Source: an uncultured Pseudomonadota bacterium (GTDB lineage: Bacteria > Myxococcota_A > Polyangia > HGW-17). Taken from it: a stretch of DNA of 21,403 nt. Positions within the stretch are counted from its first letter, which is position 1. Each line of letters begins with the position of its first letter. Where the stretch lies: assembly GCA_938004375.1 (NCBI GenBank), contig CALKWH010000394.1:1-21403 (forward strand), written 5' to 3'. The notes under the pieces are model-generated. The model worked only from the letters and a program-made list of their open reading frames with translations, did no database searches and was not told the DNA's origin. Position numbers and translations under genes: made by a program. This document shows, piece after piece, positions 17,186 through 21,403 of the stretch.

Positions 17186-18214
17186 ATGCCATTTCAGGAT
17201 GAGACCATCGAGCGGATTCTGAAACGATATCCCTATCCGCTGGCGTTCCCGTTGAAGATCGCCTTCGCCGTGGACGAGCGTGAGGAGCCCTGGAAGAAGG
17301 TGGACGCCGTCCTGTACTCGGCCGAGGCCGTCGCGCGGTTCCTGGGGGTGGTCGCGCTGGGCGAGTGGAGCCGGCTGCGGGATTCGGGGGTCGTCGCCAC
17401 CGGGGCGCGACCCGCGGGGGCCGGGTCCCTGAATCAGCGGCTCGAGCGGCCGAGTTTCGGCGGCTGGATCGAGGTCTCCCGCGAGACGCTGCGCTTTTTG
17501 CAGGGCTACGAGGACCAGGTCGTGCTCCCGGAGTTGGTGCGTTTTTACGAGGACCGGCAAGCCAAGGCCGCGCTGGACGAACTGTGCACCATGCGCAACA
17601 CCTTCGGGCACGCGATGGACCGGTCGCGGCTCCCGAAGGACACGTTCCGCCAGATCGCGGGCATCGCCCTGGGATTTCTCGAGGACGTGCTCGCGGCCCT
17701 GTTGGGGCTCGAGCAGGTGTCCTTCAGTTACGTGTCCACCATCGAATTGCAGAAGGAGAAGCGCCGGGACCCCGAGTTTCTCTACAAGGGCAAGCGGCTC
17801 GACGGGATGGACTTCGTGAAGGAGGCGACCATCAAACTGGCTGATCGGTCCTATCCGCATTACAAGGAAACAGACGCGGTCATCATACAGTTCCAAGAGC
17901 GGGAGCGGTACCTGAACCTGTTTCCGTTCTTCCTCTATGACGAAGTCCACGGGAAGTGCGCGGATCTCTTCTACTACAACGGGCGCAAGGGCCAGCGTTT
18001 GGAGTATGTCGCCTGCGGGTATGGTGGAATGATGGAGCTGCGGCCGGCGGTGTCGGAGCGCTCCGGGGCAGGAGCGCAGGATTGGCGCAGCCTGGTTCAG
18101 GGGAGCGGCGCCGAAGCGTCGACCGACGCGGAGACGACCGGGGTCGTGTACGCCGCGGTGTCCGCCGAGCTGACCGCGCTCGCGGCGCTGGGCGCGGGAG
18201 GGAGTGCCTCATGA
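17186..18214 (+). CDS. Stand-alone HEPN-like protein
   Basis: This 342-residue protein is a diverged, stand-alone version of the module fused to the TPR and kinase proteins. It has the same order of elements: YPYPLAFPLK near the start, RPSFGGWIEVSRETLRFL, the signature MRNTFGHAMD (Arg137, Asn138, His142), then a beta-rich part with LNLFPFFLYDE, LFYYNG and LEYVACGYG where the others have PLVxF, FLNE and EYLDYxTG. The RN-x(3)-H spacing fits HEPN domains. There is no TM or signal peptide, so it is probably cytosolic. AGGA at 17171-17174 is a weak ribosome-binding site. The stop overlaps the STAND NTPase start (ATGA), so the two are translationally coupled and probably act together, for example as effector or adaptor and switch. 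The C-terminal 60 residues are low-complexity Ala/Ser/Gly. Confidence 0.82.
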   Translation: MPFQDETIERILKRYPYPLAFPLKIAFAVDEREEPWKKVDAVLYSAEAVARFLGVVALGEWSRLRDSGVVATGARPAGAGSLNQRLERPSFGGWIEVSRETLRFLQGYEDQVVLPELVRFYEDRQAKAALDELCTMRNTFGHAMDRSRLPKDTFRQIAGIALGFLEDVLAALLGLEQVSFSYVSTIELQKEKRRDPEFLYKGKRLDGMDFVKEATIKLADRSYPHYKETDAVIIQFQERERYLNLFPFFLYDEVHGKCADLFYYNGRKGQRLEYVACGYGGMMELRPAVSERSGAGAQDWRSLVQGSGAEASTDAETTGVVYAAVSAELTALAALGAGGSAS

Positions 18215-21200
18215 GCGACCTGAACGACTATGTGAACGGCCTGCTCAATGCCTATGGGAGCAATTCGACCGACGCGCCGGGCGTCGGAGGGGGATCCGAA
18301 GTCGAGTTGGAATCCGGTCCGGAAAGCAGTTGCGCCGGGTCGGAGCGCCGGGCGCCGTTCAAGTTCCTCGATGCCTACACGGAGGCGGACGCGGACCTGT
18401 TCTTCGGGCGCGAGCTCGAGATCGAGCAGTTGTATCGCGCGGTGTTCTCCCACAAGGCCACCGTGGTGTTCGGCGCCTCGGGGACGGGGAAGACCTCGCT
18501 GGTGCGGTGCGGCCTGTTCTCGCGGCTGGAGAAGGAGCGCATCCTGCCGGTGCGCGTGCGTTTTTGGACCTCGCCGGCCGAGGCCGCGCTGCGGGAACTG
18601 GAGAAACTGGCGCCCGACGCCATGGAACCCCGCACCCTGGCGTCCCTGGCGGACCGGGTGGCCCTGGGGCGTCGGCGCACGTTGATTCTGCTGTTCGACC
18701 AGTTCGAGGAACTGTTCATTTTATACGACGAATCCCAGCGGCGGGAGTTCGTGGTCCAGTTGGGGGAGTTGATCCGCTCCGACGCCGACGTGCGGGTGAT
18801 CCTGAGCCTGCGCGAGGAGTATCTGGCCCACCTGGCGGGCCTGGAGCCCCAGCTCCCCGGGATCCTGCGCAGCAAGTTGTGGCTGCGGCGTCTGGGCACT
18901 TCGGTGGCAGGGGAGCTCATCGAGGGTCCTTGCTCCGTGTGCGGGGTGAAGGTCGAGGAGGCGGTGGTCCGCGAGGTGACCGCCGAGCTGGGGCGCGAGG
19001 GGCGCGGGATCGAACTGCCGCTGTTGCAGGTGGTGATGGACGCCCTGTACCGGCGCGCGGTGGAAGAGGACGAGGCCGCGCCGGTCCTGCGGGAGAGCCA
19101 CCTCACGGCCGCGGGTGGCCTGCGAGGGATCCTGTCCGGGTTCGTGGAGCGGCAGGTGGCCGACCTGGGCGAGGCCGGGCGCTCGATCCTGAAGTCGATG
19201 GTGACCACCTCGGGCACCAAACTGCCCTGCTCGGTCGCCTACATCGGCCAGACCGCAGCGCAGTACGGGGAGCCCCTGTCCGACGACCTGGTGGAAGAGA
19301 CGCTGCGCGCCCTGGTCGACCGCCGCCTCGTCCTGCAGGACGCGGACACCCGGCTCTGGGAGCTGCGCCACGACATGCTCGCGGCCATGGTCTCGGACTG
19401 GATGACGGGCCTCGAGAAGGAGCTGGCCGAGGTGCGCCTGGCGCTGGACAACCGGCTCTCGGAGTATCGCCGCCGCGGACGCACGTCCGCCGCCCTCCTC
19501 GACGGCGCGTTCCTGAGCTACCTGGCGCCATACCGTTCCCGGTTGCGCCTGTCCGACGACCAGACCCGCTTCCTCGAGGCCAGCGAGCGCGCCCACGCCG
19601 CCGCCGGCCGCCGCCGTCGCCGGTTCGTCGCCACCCTGGCCGCGGTGATCCTGCTCTCCCTGAGCGCCCTGTCGCTCTTTCTCTGGAGCGCCTGGCAACG
19701 CGCGGATCGCAACGCAGCGGAGTCCCGCCGCCGCACCCGCGAGGCCGAGCTGGCCCGCACCCAGGCCGAAGCCTCGCGCCGCGACGCCGAATCCGCCCGC
19801 GTCATCGCCCAGAAGCAATCAGAGCGTACATTAATAAATGCTCTGACTGGTGAATTCCATCGTCTTATCTCAGTTGGTTTAAACGCGGAAGCGTTCACAA
19901 TTCTTCGAACACTAGTGGGATTGAATTCATCAACAAGTGAAGCATCAGATAAAGCCATACAAAATGGCATATTCTTTTTGGCCCGAAATCCATTGCCAAT
20001 TGTCTATCTAGATTCTAAAGAACCATATACATCTACAATAGTCGAAGAAGGGAATTTTGAATTATGGGATCGACTACCAAAATTACATGTATACTTCTCT
20101 GATGAGCATAATTCCATCATAGAGGTGAAACTAGTTGATTCAAAGACTTTGAATATCAAAATAAGTAATTTGGAAATTAGTGATATTAAGGAGTTCGTTT
20201 TAATAACTGAAACATCTAATTGGCCAAACGATGTCACTCCCGTTCTGGGGTTTTCCGGTGATGGGTCAATATTATCTGTATATTTTAGTGGTGTTAAAAA
20301 AATTCATAATATAAATATTAAAAATAAAGCAATAAACTCATTTTCCATAAATTATGAAGCAATTAGGTATTCTGGCAATTTTATTGTTGCAAAAAAAGAT
20401 AAATTTATTGATTTGCTTGATATCCATACTGGCAAAAAACTCCAACGGATAGAGATAGATGGGGAAATAAATCATTTTTTATCACTGCCAACGAGAGATA
20501 CTGTTGCTTATACAATGGAAAATACTTTGATAATTTACAATTTTATTTCTGAGAAAAAAACGGAAATTAATTTGGATATGGATATAATTAGATTATATGC
20601 TAAAAATGATATTATTATAGGTGTAACGCATAAAATCATCTATTTCGTCTCAACCGCGAGGAAAGAGGTTGTGGCGAGAATACAAAATGAAAATTTCCAA
20701 GTTGAATCGACGAAAGATGGAGAAAAACTGCTACTATGGAAAGATGATTTGTTAAAAGTAATAAATATATCAGGCCCCATAGCAGAAAAAGACATAAATA
20801 CAGTTGTCTTGGAAAAAGAAATTGTCTCGGTGTTTGGTTTGAAAGATTCAGCATATGTCGTTACGGAAGACCAGGTGGTTCATCGGGTAGACTATCGTTC
20901 TGGAAGAGTATCATGTAGATTCAATGAATTTAATTTCTTAAGTGCAATGAGAGGCGATAAATTTTATCCTAAAATTTTTGAAAAAGATATAATAAAAAGT
21001 GTGGCATACATTAATAATATAATTTATGTAATTGTTAACGATGGAAAGCGAATTCTTGCTTATGAATATAATGCACGATGTCCGCTGAGTAAATCAAGTG
21101 GAACCATTGAGTATATTGACTTACTTTTTGGGAAAAGCAATATATTCGCTCTTAGTAATCCTGGAATTGAAGGCTATATTGATATTTTTGATTATAATTT

Positions 21201-21357
21201 GAATGCAGTACAGCACATAAAAATTGAAGATCATGTTTCAAAACTGATTCGGAACGTTCGGTTCGGAAGTGATTACCTAGAAATGCACTTCACTCAAGAG
21301 AATTTTCGCCCACCTCAACTGGATAAATGTATTAAATTTCGATATAATTATACTGAA
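18211..21357 (+). CDS. nSTAND1-type NTPase with TM and AT-rich propeller-like C-terminus, 3' partial
   Basis: The frame from ATG 18211 stays open for 1049 codons and runs into the adapter, so the C-terminus is missing. An FFGRELEI segment (about residues 69-76) precedes Walker A GASGTGKT (88-95); Walker B is LLFDQFEEL with Asp163; LSLREEYLAHL and a late LRHDMLA fit the arginine-sensor and winged-helix parts of novel STAND family 1. STAND NTPases are ligand-gated switches in defence, apoptosis and signalling. A TM helix follows at about 472-492, then a coiled coil (about 495-540). From about residue 537 codon use turns sharply AT-rich, and the remaining 510 residues are strand-rich, probably a WD40-like or irregular beta-propeller sensor. 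The known nSTAND1 plan has a propeller or repeat sensor at this position, so the domain order is normal; the composition is not. Confidence 0.88.
19820..21357 (+). other. AT-rich coding segment inside the STAND gene
   Basis: About 1.5 kb, from near 19820 to the adapter, is strongly AT-rich (by eye about a third GC) while the preceding 1.6 kb of the same gene is about two-thirds GC or more. The change occurs within about 15 bases, between the codons for the coiled coil and the sensor domain, with the frame preserved. The segment has no other plausible gene on either strand. No repeats, att-like sites or IS ends were seen at the border. Confidence 0.85.
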
Positions 21358-21403
21358 AGATCGGAAGAGCACACGTCTGAACTCCAGTCACCGAATACGA
21401 TCT
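21358..21403. other. Illumina TruSeq adapter remnant (right end)
   Basis: Starts with AGATCGGAAGAGC at 21358, runs through the TruSeq index-adapter core, and carries the 8-base index CGAATACG before ATCT. It is the inverted copy of bases 1-45. The coding frame of the STAND gene enters it without a stop, which shows that the gene is cut by the library end. Confidence 0.98.

Noticed and set aside
18204..19853. 549-residue open frame overlapping the STAND gene
   Set aside because: It is a shadow frame of high-GC coding with Arg/Gly/Pro-rich composition and no recognisable domain. It ends just where the GC content falls, whereas the frame from 18211 has Walker motifs and stays open.
1..21403. 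Terminal inverted repeats suggesting a linear element, transposon or phage
   Set aside because: Both repeats are Illumina adapter sequence with a sample index; no transposase or integrase gene is present.

Overview
The window is one contig fragment from a high-GC bacterium, bounded at both ends by Illumina TruSeq index-adapter sequence. The genomic part is about 46-21357, and the first and last genes are cut by the library ends. High-GC coding, an ECF-type sigma factor, a Hanks-type Ser/Thr kinase, a caspase-like protein, a STAND NTPase, an outer-membrane-type protein and a lipoprotein peptidase suggest a Gram-negative organism with complex signalling, such as Myxococcota or a relative. That placement is inference; no rRNA or other phylogenetic marker is present.

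All genes lie on the + strand with almost no intergenic space. Left part (46-3318): the end of a PQQ-type beta-propeller protein, a sigma-70 family factor, an unrecognised 220-residue protein, and a type III pantothenate kinase (CoaX/Baf) homologue with an unusual Asn in its first phosphate motif. A terminator-like hairpin at the coaX stop and an inverted repeat at 3372-3399 separate this from the right part.

Right part (3429-21357) looks like one long operon. In order: a membrane-anchored caspase-like protease; a secreted protein with a predicted outer-membrane barrel C-terminus; a HEPN-like/TM/TPR protein; a lower-GC S9-family lipoprotein peptidase; a HEPN-like/kinase/TM protein with about 16 tandem 32-residue YD-like repeats; a stand-alone HEPN-like protein; and an nSTAND1-type NTPase with a TM and coiled coil, running into a very AT-rich beta-propeller-like C-terminus that is cut by the adapter. 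Starts overlap or abut the preceding stops for most pairs.

The most interesting reading is a trans-envelope signalling or conflict system. A shared N-terminal module (all-helical, with an RN-x(3-4)-GH signature like HEPN domains, followed by a beta-rich EYLDYxTG-like segment) occurs in three of the genes. It is fused to a TM-anchored TPR protein in one and to a kinase in another, and stands alone directly before the STAND NTPase in the third. Four proteins share the plan N-terminal domain, single TM, C-terminal domain. If the N-termini are cytosolic, the C-terminal TPR, YD-like, caspase and propeller parts would face the periplasm, together with the lipoprotein peptidase and the barrel protein. 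Function, topology and phenotype are inferred, not shown by the sequence.
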